A DNA stretch of 64,000 bases from Hymenoscyphus infarciens (taxonomy: Eukaryota; Ascomycota; Leotiomycetes; Helotiales; Helotiaceae): contig LLCB01000249.1 of assembly GCA_001414345.1 (NCBI GenBank), forward strand, positions 1 to 64,000, in the 5' to 3' direction. This document shows positions 1 to 11,930 of the stretch, piece by piece. The notes below the pieces were generated by a model that searched no databases, was not told the origin of the DNA, and saw only the letters and a list, made by a program, of their open reading frames with translations. Every line of letters starts with the position of its first letter. Positions within the stretch are counted from its first letter, which is position 1. Both the position numbers and the translations under genes were made by a program.

Positions 1-1443
1 CTATCTAGATAAAAGTACTCTAAAAGCTAAATTATAAGTAAGTATATATTAAGTATAGAGAGATAATTCTCTTAACTACTAATAAATAGACTAGTAATAA
101 TAAACTTAATTATATTATAATTATAATATACTACTCTAATAATAATTTTACTTTTAAATCTACTCTTTTTAATATTATTAAAGTATCTAATCTATTATAG
201 ATAGTACTACTCTTAATCTTAAACTCTTTAGAATAACTAACTACTTAGATATTATAAAAGTAATACTCTTTATTTATTAAGATATTACTAAGCTAAATAA
301 TAATATACTTAATACTTTTAAAATAAAGATTAAGAATATATAGAAGTTACTTAATAATACTATATATATATCTATAATCTTAGAGTTTAAGCTAGTTAGT
401 TAAAAATTTCTATAAATTTAATACTTATATACTAATTATTTTATAATACTTAAAGCTATTAAGACTATGTTATAATAATATCTTATAAAGTATACTATTA
501 TAAATAATAAAGCTTTCTCTTAAGCTACTAATAATTTTATTTTTATAAATCGAGTGAATTAGTTACTTCTTTAAAAGTAGAGTTTAAGCGAAGGAAGCTT
601 AAAGTCTTAAGATCTATAAGAGCGTATATAGCTCTAGTAGATACGTAGAACCTAGTTTATTACTACTATATTATAAAAATATAGAAAATATATAATAAGC
701 TTAATATTTAAAGAGCTATCTAGTCTAGCTACTTATCGCTAAAGAATACGCTAGACGCTAGCTAAGCGAGTAGGTATATAACTAGTATATAAGTAGCTAT
801 TTACTCTTATAATGTCTTCTATATTAAGTAAACTAAACTACGACTTTAGATATATAAGAGCGTTTATTAAGAGTATACTAAAATAGTTCTAATAAGCGAT
901 AATTACAGTTTTAGTATCGAAGAAGAGTTGTTTTAGTCTAGCGAATATAGTAGATCTTAAGAGTATATTAAGAGCTATTTAAAAGATCTTTAGCTATTAC
1001 TTTTATTAAATAAGCTTAAGCTAAAGAATATAAAAGATTAGCGTGTTCTTACTATAGATTTATAAACTCTTACTAATCTCTTAAAAAGTATCTAAGCCTC
1101 TTTTAGTAGTATATTAATAGTATTATTATTATTTCAATAATAATAATATAAAGATTCTAAATTCTAAATTTTATTATAAGATAGAGAGTAAGCGCCTAAT
1201 AAGTAGAAAGACTAGAAAGTAATAGAATATAGTCTAAAAGAGCTTAGTTTATCTCTTTTCTAAGCTTCTTTAAACTTATCTATTCCTAGAAATCTAGCTA
1301 AAACTATAAAGTTTTAATATACTATTATATAATATTAAAAGCTACTTAGTTTATAAAACTATACTAACTATAGTTTTAGCTAAGTAATTTAAAACTAAGT
1401 AAAATTTTCTAAAAACTAACTATATAATAAGCTAGTATAGCTA
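1..1443. other. AT-rich RIP-degraded repeat, unidentified
   Basis: Very AT-rich sequence with TpA excess and stop codons in all frames, typical of RIP-mutated transposon DNA. No open frame or recognisable domain survives. Small patches with CpG-containing words near 590-780 suggest a once coding-like repeat, but I cannot name the family. Confidence 0.6.
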
Positions 1444-1764
1444 TATAATAGCTAGCTATTCTATATAGCTGAGATTATATATTATATATAATATATATAA
1501 GGTTTTAGTAGTTATTGTTTTATATTATCTAATTTAGAAAGGTTTTAGGTTTAGCTTTTAGATAGCTTTTAGATCTTTTTATATTATCTAACCTCTTTTT
1601 ATATTATCTAAACCTCTTATATATAGCTGTCTACTCTTCTATAGTTATAAAAAGTCTAATTTAGTCTTTTCTTCTATATTAGTACCTAGTATTTATATAT
1701 ATTATTCTACTAAATATACTTCTATATACCTCTTCGATAGTAGTATATATTTCCTATTATTATA
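1444..1764 (+). repeat. Solo LTR of the gag-only LTR family
   Basis: This segment aligns along its length with the LTRs at 2130-2463, 4670-5003, 40405-40744 and 43226-43565. It starts with the same TATAATAG-type end (TGTGATAG in the least mutated copy) and ends in ATTATA. No internal region lies beside it, so it is best read as a solo LTR. The flanking pentamers AGCTA and AGTTA differ by one C-to-T change, as expected for a target duplication altered by RIP. Confidence 0.7.
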
Positions 1765-2129
1765 AGTTAGTTCTTTAAAAACTATACGTATTCTTTATAC
1801 TATTTATAATATTTATTATATAATTTATATTATATTATTAAGATAAATATTATATTACTACTTAAGTATATATAAAATATTTTCTTCTTTTCTCTTTAAA
1901 AGAGTATTTAAATAAGAGAGAGAGAAGATCTAAATAGAAGAGTAGAAAGAGAGAAAGACTTAAAAGTTAAAAGTATAAGAATCTAAAAAAAGAATATATA
2001 ATAATAAATTACTATATTAATTAAATAATAGATAAAAGTTAAAAAGTAACTAAGTAAAAAGAGAGAATAATAATAGAGAATTCTACTCTTAATCTTTTAA
2101 AGAATAAGTAAATTAAAAAAAGTAAAGCT
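1765..2129. other. AT-rich gap between LTR copies, no gene
   Basis: AT-rich sequence with short purine-rich runs of AGAGAG type. No open frame, RNA gene or named repeat is visible. Confidence 0.5.
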
Positions 2130-2463
2130 TATAATAGCCTATTATCTATACTATTCTAGATAGCTAGGAGTACCTGCTATATATAAGGTTTTAGTAGTTA
2201 TTATTATATATTATCTATTTTAGGAAGGTTACGTACTTCGTAGAGTTCTAGCTTTTATCTTAGCTAACGTATGTCGTTGTTTAGTTTTAGACTCTTTTAT
2301 ATTATCTAAATCTCTTATATATAGTAGCCTACTCTTCTAGAGTTAGAAAAGGCTAGTTTAGCCTTTTCTTCTATATTAGAGCCTAGTATTTACGTATATT
2401 ATTCTGTCTCGAACGTGCTCTTATATATCTCTTTAGTAGTAGTATATATTTCGTACTATTATA
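2130..2463 (+). repeat. 5' LTR of element A
   Basis: 334 bp, matching the 3' LTR at 4670-5003 over its whole length. The differences are almost all transitions that turn the 3' copy's G and C into A and T here. It ends in ATTATA, where an unmutated LTR would be expected to end in CA. Confidence 0.8.
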
Positions 2464-3449
2464 TAAAAAGGCTAAACTCTTCTTCGCTAGTAATAGTATA
2501 AATAATATCTCTTTTAAGCGTATTAGCGTATCTCTTTTGTTTTAGGCCTAATTTAGATTAGTTATACTAAGAATAACCTTAAATAGCTAGGAAATCAGAG
2601 ACCTTCTAGATAGCTAGTAATATTAGAGTTTAGTATTAGTTATAGATAGCTAGTAAAAATCGTGTTATTAGTACGTTAAGAGATTAGAATACGCTAAGTG
2701 TTCCTAAGAATCCTAATAACCCTAGGTTTAGTAAATAAGTTAATATACTATAGTTATTATAAAGGCTTCTAAATCTAATCTTACTCTCCTCTCTCTTCTA
2801 AATCGACATTATTATATCGAATTTCTAAGAGACCTTAGGTCTCTCTAAACTAGTTCTACTACGAGGCGTCGAGCGATAACTCTCTTCTAAGGCTACCTCT
2901 CTTTCCGAAAGCTGTCTAAATAGCATCTATATACTAAGATCTAGAAGATCTCGAAGAAATAACAAAGGTTGAAGAGACTAGTAAGACTTCTTAAATATAG
3001 ACTAAATATAGTTGGTTATATAAGCTTTAGAAGTAGAAAATCAAGAAATAAGAGATTAGCTAGCCGAGCTAGAAAAGAGAGTAAGTAAGCTTATATTTTA
3101 AAGTTAATAACTTACTTTACCTCTAAACCCTTCTTAATTAAACCCTCTTCTACTTCTAAGCCTAAACTTATACCTCTTTTAGTAAAGAGACGCTACTATC
3201 TCTAATACCTTCTTCTAATCCACCTCTACTTAATATAGTACTAAAGCCTCTTTAAATACTCTCTAATTTCGAAAAAGTAAGATAACTAAAAAGATTAAAC
3301 TATTAGATAATAGCATTTCACCTATATACTAATAATAGAAGATATTAGTACGAGATAGACTCTATATAAATACTAATTATTATAGTATCTCTCTAACTCG
3401 AAAAGCTCTTATTTAGAGTATAATAACTAGCTTTACTAGAGACTACCTA

Positions 3450-3830
3450 GAGCCTAGATATAAATCAGACTTAGTTTAGAATACTTTTAAAGATTAAGAA
3501 GATATAGTTACTCTTTTAGATACCTACTTTTTAACTAGTTATAAGATAGAGGATACTTAGAACGCTTTCGGATTCTTATAAATAGGTAGAAATAAAGAAT
3601 ATACTAAAGAAACTTTTACTAAATTTAAAAGTCGCTTCTTAAATATAGCTATACTTAAAGAAGTACGAAAGTCAGAGAAGTTCTTTTATATATAAGAGAA
3701 GATTATACTATAGCTTTAAAACTTAGCTACTATAAAGAAGAGAGATTAGAAAAACAACTTTACTAGAATAGTCTCTAATCTTTTAGCTATAGATAAGGAA
3801 TTACGCTAAAACGCTAAGTTATAAGATATT
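3450..3830 (+). pseudogene. Degenerate retrotransposon gag fragment
   Basis: Reading through RIP-type stops gives a gag-like pattern, including FKSRFLNIAILKEVRKSEKF followed by a short conserved block ending near LLAIDKELRQNAK. This resembles the capsid-like gag of fungal Ty3-type elements in which an FKxRF core precedes a WEKITP motif. Several Trp and Gln codons now read as stops. The same block recurs in copy B at about 41780-41960. It is not translatable and survives only as a relic. Confidence 0.6.
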
Positions 3831-4669
3831 AGTACTACGGTTTAAAATACCTCTCCCTTCTTATCTAATTTAGCTCTAAACTCCTCATAATCTAATAGCG
3901 AATCTTCTACTACTTCTGAAGTGTAAACGGAATTAGAAGACGATTACGAATAAGTTCTTAGGTACTCTAGTTCAAACCTGAATTGCTAAAGGGAACGAGG
4001 CAGCCTACGGGTCTAAGCAACACAGTTTCTACAACAGTACCAATAAATGTCGTACCTGAAACTATACCCCTTTTATTATCCTGAACTTCAGACAGCATTT
4101 TCAAATTCGGCAACAACTCTTTTAACTAGCCGAAACCCCACTAACACTGATCAGAGTCTTACTTTCTTTTTACTTCTAGCCGGGCTAGAAGTCCTTTTTC
4201 ATTTGAATTTTTTAAAACAGATACGAATCGGTACGCCTTCGAAGTAAACTCTTAGCTATGACATCACTGTTACCTACAACGTTACCTCTTAATGTTCGCT
4301 TCCGACTCTACTCTGAATTCACCTTCGACTTTTGAACTTTTTTCTGACTTTACTTCAAACTTTTTCCGACCTGCTAGACGGATCGGACTACACTCTTTTA
4401 GCGAACGCTTGCTTTTGATATAGAAGGATTGGGAACCAAGTCTCTTTTGCAAGCATCTACGAATACGATTCGGAACCGACATCTCGCTTACGACAAAGTT
4501 CGATAAACAAAGCACCTTCTAACTTAGGTTAGCTATGATTTAGACCCTGCCTGACCTTCTTGCTTACGATAAAATTAACAAATACGACAATGATGCTACA
4601 GCATCCCGATTCGACCCTGAACGATAAGATAGACAGACTTGGGGACGAGTCTTTTTCAAGGGAGGGGGA

Positions 4670-5003
4670 TGTGATAGCTTGTCACCTATGCCATCCTGGA
4701 TAGCTGGGAGTACCTGCTACATATAAGGTTTCGGCAGTTGTTGTTGTGCATTGTCTGTTTTAGGAAGGTTACGTACTTCGTAGGGTTCGGGCTTTTGTAT
4801 TAGCCGACGTATGTCGTTGTTCGGTTTCGGACCCTTTTGTATTGTCCGAACCTCTTGTATATAGTAGCCTACTCTCCTAGAGTCAGAAATAGCCAGTTTA
4901 GCCTTTTCTTCCGTATCAGAGCCTAGTATTTACGCATGTTATTCTGTCTCGAACGCACTCCTATATGCCTCTTCAGTAGTAGTGTGTATTTCGTGCCGTT
5001 ATA
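4670..5003 (+). repeat. 3' LTR of element A
   Basis: Starts TGTGATAG directly after a purine tract and ends GTTATA. It is the least RIP-mutated copy of this LTR in the window, so it is the best guide to the ancestral sequence. Confidence 0.8.
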
Positions 5004-5517
5004 AATCTATATATTATCTAGCAGTCTACTAGTATACTACTTATTATATAGTTCTAATATTAAACCCTGAAAAATAAAAATATTAAAAAACTACGTAAAA
5101 GTAGCCTAATTTCAAAATCAAATAAACCTATTTTCCTAATCTATCTTTTAAACTCAAGAATTATTCTTACTATACTAAGAAAATCTTAGATAATATATTT
5201 ACTTACCTCTTTTGAACTACCTCTACTATAAAATACTACTACTATAAAATACTACTACTATAAAATACTACTACTATAAACTACCTCTACTACGAATAAC
5301 TACTCTTTTAAATAACCTAAGTTAACTCAAAAGTTTAATAGAGTATTTATATATAAACTTCGTTCTATTATACGAAATATCTTACTATAAGAAACTCAGA
5401 ATCAAAATCCGAACTAGAATCAAAATCAAAATCAGAATTAAAAAGAAAAAACACCTCTTCTAATCTCTTCTAAAGAAAGGGATAAGAGTTCCTACTTTCT
5501 TAAATCTAATATTTTTT
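5004..5517. repeat. AT-rich gap with a 16-bp minisatellite
   Basis: Between about 5219 and 5290 a 16-bp unit (core TACTACTACTATAAAA) is repeated about four times. A run of GAATCAAAATC-like words follows at 5398-5440. No gene is visible. The segment is RIP-like in composition. Confidence 0.6.
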
Positions 5518-6061
5518 CATTACTCTCTCTCTCTCTCTCTCTCTCTCTAGCTTATTTCCTCTAATACAGTTATAGATAGAAAGTAACACCTAATATAAAA
5601 AAGTATTCATAAGTTTTACTAATATTCTATATATAAATAGATATAAAAAGCGTTAAAGAAAAAGTAAAAGCAAGGTCCTTCAAGTGAGGTCTTATAAGAA
5701 GCTTTTAAGAACACTTATTACTATTAATAAACTAAAGAAGAGAGATATAGAGTAGAGTAGTACTCTCTCTCCCCCTCTCTGTCTCTCCCTTCCTCTCTAT
5801 ATTATTCTCTCAAATATAGTTACTCATAGACAAAGAGAAAAAAAACCTCAATATAAAAAAGTATTCACAAGTTTTACAGAGATTTCACATACTATACTAT
5901 TATATATAAAAAACGGCAAAGAAAAAGTGAAGAAAGGCAAGGAAGGTCTTTCAAGTTAAGTCTTACCAGAAGCTTTTAGTAAGACTTAAGTTATTACCGT
6001 TACCTAACTAAAGGAGAGAGATGCAGGGTAGGGTAGGTGAGGGTAGAGTAGGGTAGTACAA
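5518..6061 (+). repeat. Tandem duplication of about 245-300 bp
   Basis: Two adjacent diverged copies, about 5518-5761 and 5758-6061, share the order: pyrimidine CT tract, a block with ATATAAAAAAGTATTCA, a block ending GCAAAGAAAAAGT, a block with GAAGCTTTTA, and a purine tract ending in GTAGTAC. The first copy is more AT-shifted than the second. It opens with a (CT)n microsatellite at 5520-5549. No coding potential. Confidence 0.7.
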
Positions 6062-7478
6062 TCATATACTAATACCTCCAGGAAGGAGGGGGGGTGTAGG
6101 AATTTATAACTAGATAGGAGTAGTGGTGTGTGTTTACCTTTCTTCACACTACTCTCTTGGTGGCTGGACTAGAACTATAAAATTGGATTTCTTTATCCTA
6201 CGAGACTGGAATAATTACATTTCATGGTGTCTTGTTTGTTCTGGGAGAGTGGGGAGAATGGTAGAGGAGGGAGGTGTCTTGGACTATAGTTACGAATTCC
6301 TATAATCCCCTAGTAATACCTCGCTTTGTCGTAGGGATAATATTTGAATCCTCCTTATTTTTTCTAGAAGTGCTTACCCTGCCTGCCTCGCTTATATTAT
6401 CTCGCGGTCAAGGTGGCTGGCCCTGTAGAATGGAAGACTGATCTGTTAGAGGTGCTTTAGAATTTACATGTCGCTGAGCCATCGACGGCGCCCAGAGCGG
6501 CCTTATGTATTTGTCGCAGTGGACGCTTGTGGAGTTAGGGTGTGTGTATACGGAGGCGGAGGCGGGTGTCAAATGTGGAAATGCAAAAAAAAAGTGTTGC
6601 ATTGGTATTTTTGATCCGCCGGCAATGTCGCATGTTGATTCATCTTGATCATGTTGATTTTATTTGATTTGCATTCGATCGACATAAAGTTTAGCGCTTT
6701 TGGGGGAAAAGTTGAAACGTATGCGTATACGAGGGAAGAATCAAAAAGGGTTGCTTGCGGGTGTCTCATGATGATTCCGTCGGTTGGTTTGCCGAACAGT
6801 GTCGCAGGTGGACTTTGAATCTTGCCTTCGGGGAGAAGAGTAGCTACACTGATTGGTATCGCTAGAGACTTTGACGATTTTGTGTTCTTTCCTTGCTTGC
6901 TTGCTTGCTTGCTTGTTTGTTCCTAGTACTTTGAATTGGTTGGCAAATTAATAGAGCAATGAAAAAAAAAGAGATTGAAAAATAAACGAGTAGTAGCACA
7001 AAAGAAATATAGTGGCAAAAGAGGATCCGTGGTATTTGAAAAGGAGATTTGAAAAAAGTCATTTGGCAACATCCCGGCCCATAAGCCAGTTCGAGCCGTG
7101 CTGAATGAAAGCCATATGCTATATAGTCAGTCCTTCGTCCTTTCCGTGTCAATTTCGTCATGCCCTTCATTTTCTTGCTGACACTTGTGCCCTTGTCGTT
7201 CGGTTCGCGGGCGAGTTGATTCCTGGTTGTTGTTCAGTAAACGAGTGTAGAGAGCTTTGAGGGTATTCCAGTTCGCAACGTAAAATTCGCATCGACCAAA
7301 TTCCAAACATAACGCCATTCCACTTTCACTACCCCTTCCCATCCAATCATCCTCGTGTTCCGCATTTCAATTTCCATCCCAACTTGCCAATTCCATCCAC
7401 CCATCCATCCATCCTCCTCCCGGGGGCTGCTCATGACATTTCAAAATACCATAAAACCCCCACGCGTATAAAGAAAGA
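6062..7478. other. Intergenic region downstream of the bZIP gene
   Basis: Normal composition resumes here. A (GCTT)n-type run lies at 6892-6915. Short open frames on both strands lack start context, splice support or recognisable motifs. The part next to 7479 should hold the bZIP terminator. No gene called. Confidence 0.5.
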
Positions 7479-9613
7479 TTACTTGGTACCGACACCATCA
7501 TTTCTATCACCCTCTCTCTTACCCATATCCTCTTCAACCCCATCATCGCCATCCCCAGGTTTGCCCTCACGGCCTCGTTCTCTCTTCTCCCAGACCAATT
7601 CTTTCAACCATTTGTTCTCCTCTTCTAGTTCCTTGACTCGACCTTCGAGTTTGCCTACTAAAGCTCTACGCTCGGCACTGGCTCTTTCGAGGGACGCCTC
7701 ACGCTTCTTCTTTTTGGCCCGGAAACGAGCGGAAGCTGCGGTGTTGCGGAGACGCTTTTGTTCGGCTTCGGGGTCATCGAGGGGGTAGGGTCCGTGGAGG
7801 TGGTCTTGGGGTGACTGAGGGGAGAGGATGGATGGGTAGGGTGAGATTGGGCCATTGGGATGGGGACCGTGGGGTTGTTGGAGGGAGGTGAGATTTGGAT
7901 GGGCGGTGTCGATGTAATAAGGCACGAACCCGTTAGGAGGGGTGGATTCGGTGGAGGAGGAGGGTGTGGGATAGTAGGTTTCGTAATAACCCTGAGGGTT
8001 GTTGTTGGGTTGGGATTGCATCGTGTAGGAATTCACGAGCGGAACGACTTGTTGGTTCCAGGCGTTGAAGGCAGCTTGGTGGGATGGTGGGATAACTGGG
8101 AAGTGATTGTGTTAGTGAAAGGTTTTAGCGGGGTTTTGAACCGAAAGTTGGAAGAAAATGATGTAAGTTGGGGAATGTTTGGGGGTGGACGAACGGAAAG
8201 CCTCTAAATTGAGGTCTGTAATCAACAATGAGAGATAGAAGAGGCGTCGGAAGATGGAACTCGTCGTCGTGATGAGAAAAGGGTTGTGGATTTCAGCGAA
8301 ACACCACCACCTCTTTACGCCATCATCCGAAAACGTTCAACAACGTCCAAGCTCGAGTAATCTATCTGAGATCTGCTGGCTGCGAATTTCTTGGTAGAAA
8401 GCTCAGACTAAAAGCAAAAGATTCGCAATACAATTCGTGGATGAGGAAGTTGGGGTTCAAGCCTCACTTGAGGCACGCACCGGCTGGGTCCCGTCACGAC
8501 GGGAGGGGGACTCGGCTGGTGCGACGTCACGTGTGATGGTGACATATGCACCTCGATTGCGAAATGCAGTAGGCTGGCAAGGAAACGAAGGAAACAGCCA
8601 TCCGGGGGCCTTATAAAGGTATAAAGGAAGCTGAGTTTCACGGGGCCCCTGTTGACAATGCTGCCAAATGCCACATCGAGGTTGGAAGGGGGGGAGAGAT
8701 CGGCCACTGGATTTCGGGGGTTTTGTCATGAGATGGACGGAGGGTTGGGGTGTGCGATTCATGGTGGAGTCGTGTGAAAAGATGCAGATGCTTGTTGTTG
8801 ACAAACGCAAATGAAGCTATCCAGAAGCGACTTTCTCCATTGGGAGGTGCAAGCTGTCGTGGGTGACACGTGACACTGGGCCAGGTGGTGAAGAATCAGG
8901 AGAAATGATGGCATCGCGAATGGGTGGAGAAGAGTAGAGATGCAACCATCTCATCCCATCCAAATACCACAAATACCCAACACAACTTCCCAAGAGAGAA
9001 TGTCGATGGCATTTCCAAGACGCGGTTCCCCTGCGTTGTCCGGGTATGGCCACAACGTCCGTCATTGTGCTCCCATGCCGGATATCAGGTAACATGCAAA
9101 CTCCCTATCTGGGTTGGCAGCTTTACGATTACCACCACCGCGATAAAATGCAGTATATACCAAAACAGAAGGTCATGAAAGGCCAATCCAGAACTCCGGA
9201 CGCAAAGCCAACAATGGCAGTAGCAGTAACAAAACAGGCAATATCAAATCTGGGAGTATCCAATCTGGGAATATCAAATCTGACAAGATCAAATCTGGGA
9301 ATATCGAATGTGGGAATAGTGGCAAAAAAGAAGGGAGGAGGAATGAATAAATGCACAAACCACGACAAGACGTACTTGGATGTTCGACGGTATTCGGCTG
9401 GTTCCATGGTCCCAACTCGCCGGGACCCGGCTCCAGGTCATAATAGCGACTCTGAGCAGCGGCCCGGTTCATGAAGGCCTCAACCTCGTGGTCGGACTGG
9501 AAGTCGGCTGGCTGCTGTTGCTGTTGCCGATGCTGCACGCCGATGCCGACGGCTGCGGTGTCTCCCACGTGCTGGGGAGGAAAGGGCGGAGGGTGGTGAT
9601 TTAAGCTCTGCAT
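7479..9613 (-). CDS. bZIP transcription factor, MetR/CYS3-like
   Basis: Probable nuclear DNA-binding regulator of the basic leucine zipper family. The certain part is the exon at 8095-7479, which ends at TAA. It carries the basic region with NTAASARFRAKKKKRE followed by a zipper with leucines seven apart (KLEGRVKELEEENKWLKEL). The NTAASARFR signature and the ENKWLK zipper resemble fungal sulfur regulators (MetR, CYS3). The exon's 5' edge is set by an acceptor CCCAG at 8100-8096 with an ACTAAC branch site just upstream; the only in-frame ATG inside is internal. The best candidate first exon is 9613-9376, starting MQSLNHH and ending at a GTACGT donor. Its phase (1) matches, giving 284 residues with an intron of about 1.28 kb, unusually long for a fungus. 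Exon 1 could instead belong to another gene or join through a small missed exon. Confidence 0.68.
9241..9317. repeat. 17-bp minisatellite inside the proposed bZIP intron
   Basis: Five to six imperfect copies of a unit close to ATCAAATCTGGGAAT. On the minus strand each copy reads as a pyrimidine stretch followed by CCCAG, resembling a splice acceptor, so the array offers a ladder of decoy acceptors within the proposed long intron. Confidence 0.6.
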
Positions 9614-11930
9614 GGCGTCTTTTCTTCCTTCTCTCCGTTTCGGGATTCGATTCGATTCGATAATGGTACCGTAAGTAATGGACCCCTAATTCCTCATGGG
9701 TCGTGATGGTGATGATGATGGTGATCGTATCGTGGTCAAAGGGCTCGCTCGCGGTGGTGCACGGGGCGAATGCCCGTGGTTGGTGAGGCGAGCTGAGATC
9801 GTGCTTTGGGTGCAGATAACGCAATGGCGGTGGGTGTGAGAGGACGAGCAAAGACGAGATCCGGACGGGGCTGGGCTGGGTTGGAAAGACATATATATGT
9901 TGCCGACGATGCACATAAACAAGTTGGAAGGCGTTTTCCTTCCTTCCCGACATTCGGGACGGCCCTTCTAGGACAGAATGAATTGAGGTTGGGGTTGGGG
10001 GTCGCGTCTAGATCTGCAACATGCTTTCTTTTCTCCTTCTGCCTCTGGCGAGCTGCCGCCTTTCCAATGAGACGATGGGAATGTCGTCGTCTCTGCCTTT
10101 CGAGGTGGAGGCCTCAGGTGGTGGAGTGGAGTGGAGTGAGTGGACTAGGGGCCTTATTGTTAATTATAATTGGGGGTCCGCGGCTGCCCGAATAATGGTT
10201 TGCTAATACTTTCGAAGAACTGGGGCGGGCAGGTTGTCGATGTCTCTCAGCATCGTGGGGTGAGGAAGGGGAAGCGGTGGGCAGGTTTGGTAAGTGTGGA
10301 ACTACCTGGTCTGGTAGTAGATTTACTAGGGAGGATACTACAGTAGCGTAGCGTAGTAACTCGTAACCGTGAACAAGTGGTGGCTAGCTCTGGTCCCGCT
10401 CGCTTGTTTAGGGAGTTCAGGCGAGTTCAGGGGGGTGCCTCGGACTCGGACTCTTGAGGTTTGTCAATAGTGAAGATGTTTGAGATATTGCTCTTATTGA
10501 TCATCGAGGCTGAATGAGGTCGTCACGTCACGGTTTTTGGTTGGATATGGCCGTACCTAGGTAAAGATGGAGATCCTCGGTGTTGAGGGTGTGCTACCAA
10601 AGGTCCATAAGGTATACCATCCCCTAAAAACTAGTAGTTTGGTTCCTGCTCAGTGTTGTTGATGGCGATGCGATATCAATATAAAAAAACTAGAGGTCTG
10701 GTCCGAGGTTGCAGCAGCATGCAGCATGTGGTGGGCAACTCTGCACGCCTGACAGCAACTTACAGGCACCACAAATCGGAGGAACGACCGGAAAACAACG
10801 CGAGAAGTAGGGTTGCAGTACAGTAACACCAGTAACATCACGGTTCTGTCCTACCAGTGGCGTGTCACATCGTCAGTACTCACCAAACGCCTTTTTTCCA
10901 CGAGAAAGAGCTCCTTCCAATGCATCACGATCAAGGCAGGTCTAACCAAGTATCCCATCCCGTCCTGTCTCTCACTCTTTTCTCCAGCTTCTGCATATAA
11001 ACCCCCACGAACCAACTCGGCCAATGTGATATCAGGGCCACGTGACTGGCTGATATTCACAGGGTCAGGTCCGTTCTATATACGCGCTATTAGTCAAAAT
11101 GATACTGTTCAGTGGTCATTTTAGGTAAACTTTTGCGTTATGGCTCCTATGGCGTAACTGTTACCTTGTATATTACGCAGCCTAATAGCTGGTAATATAA
11201 CACCAACCTTCAACACGCACGGCCAACCTCAACACCTCACCTCTAATCCAGAGATCAGATATTGAGCCCGACCGATCATTGATTGGTCTTTTATCTCAAG
11301 AGAGGGGGAGAAATCCCATCCCGCCGTAAGCGCACGAGTGAAGATCTGGGGAAAGAGATAAAAATGACGATGGCCGGGCTGGCTGGGCTGGGCTGGGCTC
11401 AGCCTGGATCCCCGCATTTCCCGGACTCGCGACTGTCCGTGAGGGATTCTACATCATTTGAGGGGCACCTCGTTATTCATATTTTCTTGCATTCGAGTCC
11501 GTATTGAAAATATCTTGATGGCAATTTTCTAATTATTTTTAGGCCATTTTCTCTTTGATATACTGATTCTCGGAGCTGAGGTGTCGTTAGCGGTGCTTAC
11601 TCCGGTTGCTATACCCCCCTACACTTGGGTTTCTGGTCGGGGCAACTCTATGTTTGCTTTTTCTTTCCTCCTTTTTTTTGCGGCCATAGACGGTCTGTTG
11701 CGGTTGATTTATCGAAGGGGTCTATGAGAGTCTAGAAAGCCGTTACTACTATTCGTGGAACTTGGGGCTGAGTTCTCACAGAGGAGATTAAAGCACGAGT
11801 TTTCTTGGTTTAGTGTTTCTGTGTGTATCTAGATGCGCGTGTATATTCAAGAAGGCTTCTTAAACTGTTGGCTTTTAGGGGATGACGGAGAGAACTGACT
11901 TTGTTAGATTGAAACAATTTTTATAATTAG
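9614..11930. other. Intergenic region upstream of the bZIP gene
   Basis: About 2.3 kb with no gene I can support. A long upstream region is usual for fungal regulators. Visible elements are the palindromic word TACCTAGGTA near 10554-10563 and several short GC-rich or pyrimidine-rich tracts. The short open frames lack splice logic and domains. Confidence 0.5.

Larger units (their letters stand above)
2130..5003 (+). mobile_element. Gag-only LTR retrotransposon, copy A
   Basis: Two 334-bp direct LTRs (2130-2463 and 4670-5003) bound an internal region of about 2.2 kb. A purine tract lies just before the 3' LTR, at about 4658-4669. The flanking pentamers AAGCT and AATCT match at four of five positions. 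A degenerate gag-like frame is visible near 3450-3830; no protease, reverse transcriptase or integrase can be found and there is no room for a full pol. This suggests a non-autonomous (LARD-like) element mobilised by a Ty3-type partner. The first 1.8 kb is heavily RIP-mutated whereas 3960-4669 and the 3' LTR are nearly intact. Confidence 0.8.

Noticed and set aside
4047..4247. 66-residue open frame
   Set aside because: Lies in the less RIP-mutated 3' part of LTR element A, a noncoding stretch; no match to gag or any domain.
7384..7788. 134-residue plus-strand open frame
   Set aside because: It is antisense to the bZIP exon, Ser/Pro/Leu-rich as expected for the complement, and has no splice or domain support.
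8400..8480. Possible tRNA because of GGTTCAAGCC near 8454
   Set aside because: No A box or acceptor-stem pairing at the right distance.
9806..10195. 129-residue plus-strand frame upstream of the bZIP gene
   Set aside because: Arg/Gly/Leu-rich, no splice sites or motifs; likely chance in GC-normal promoter DNA.
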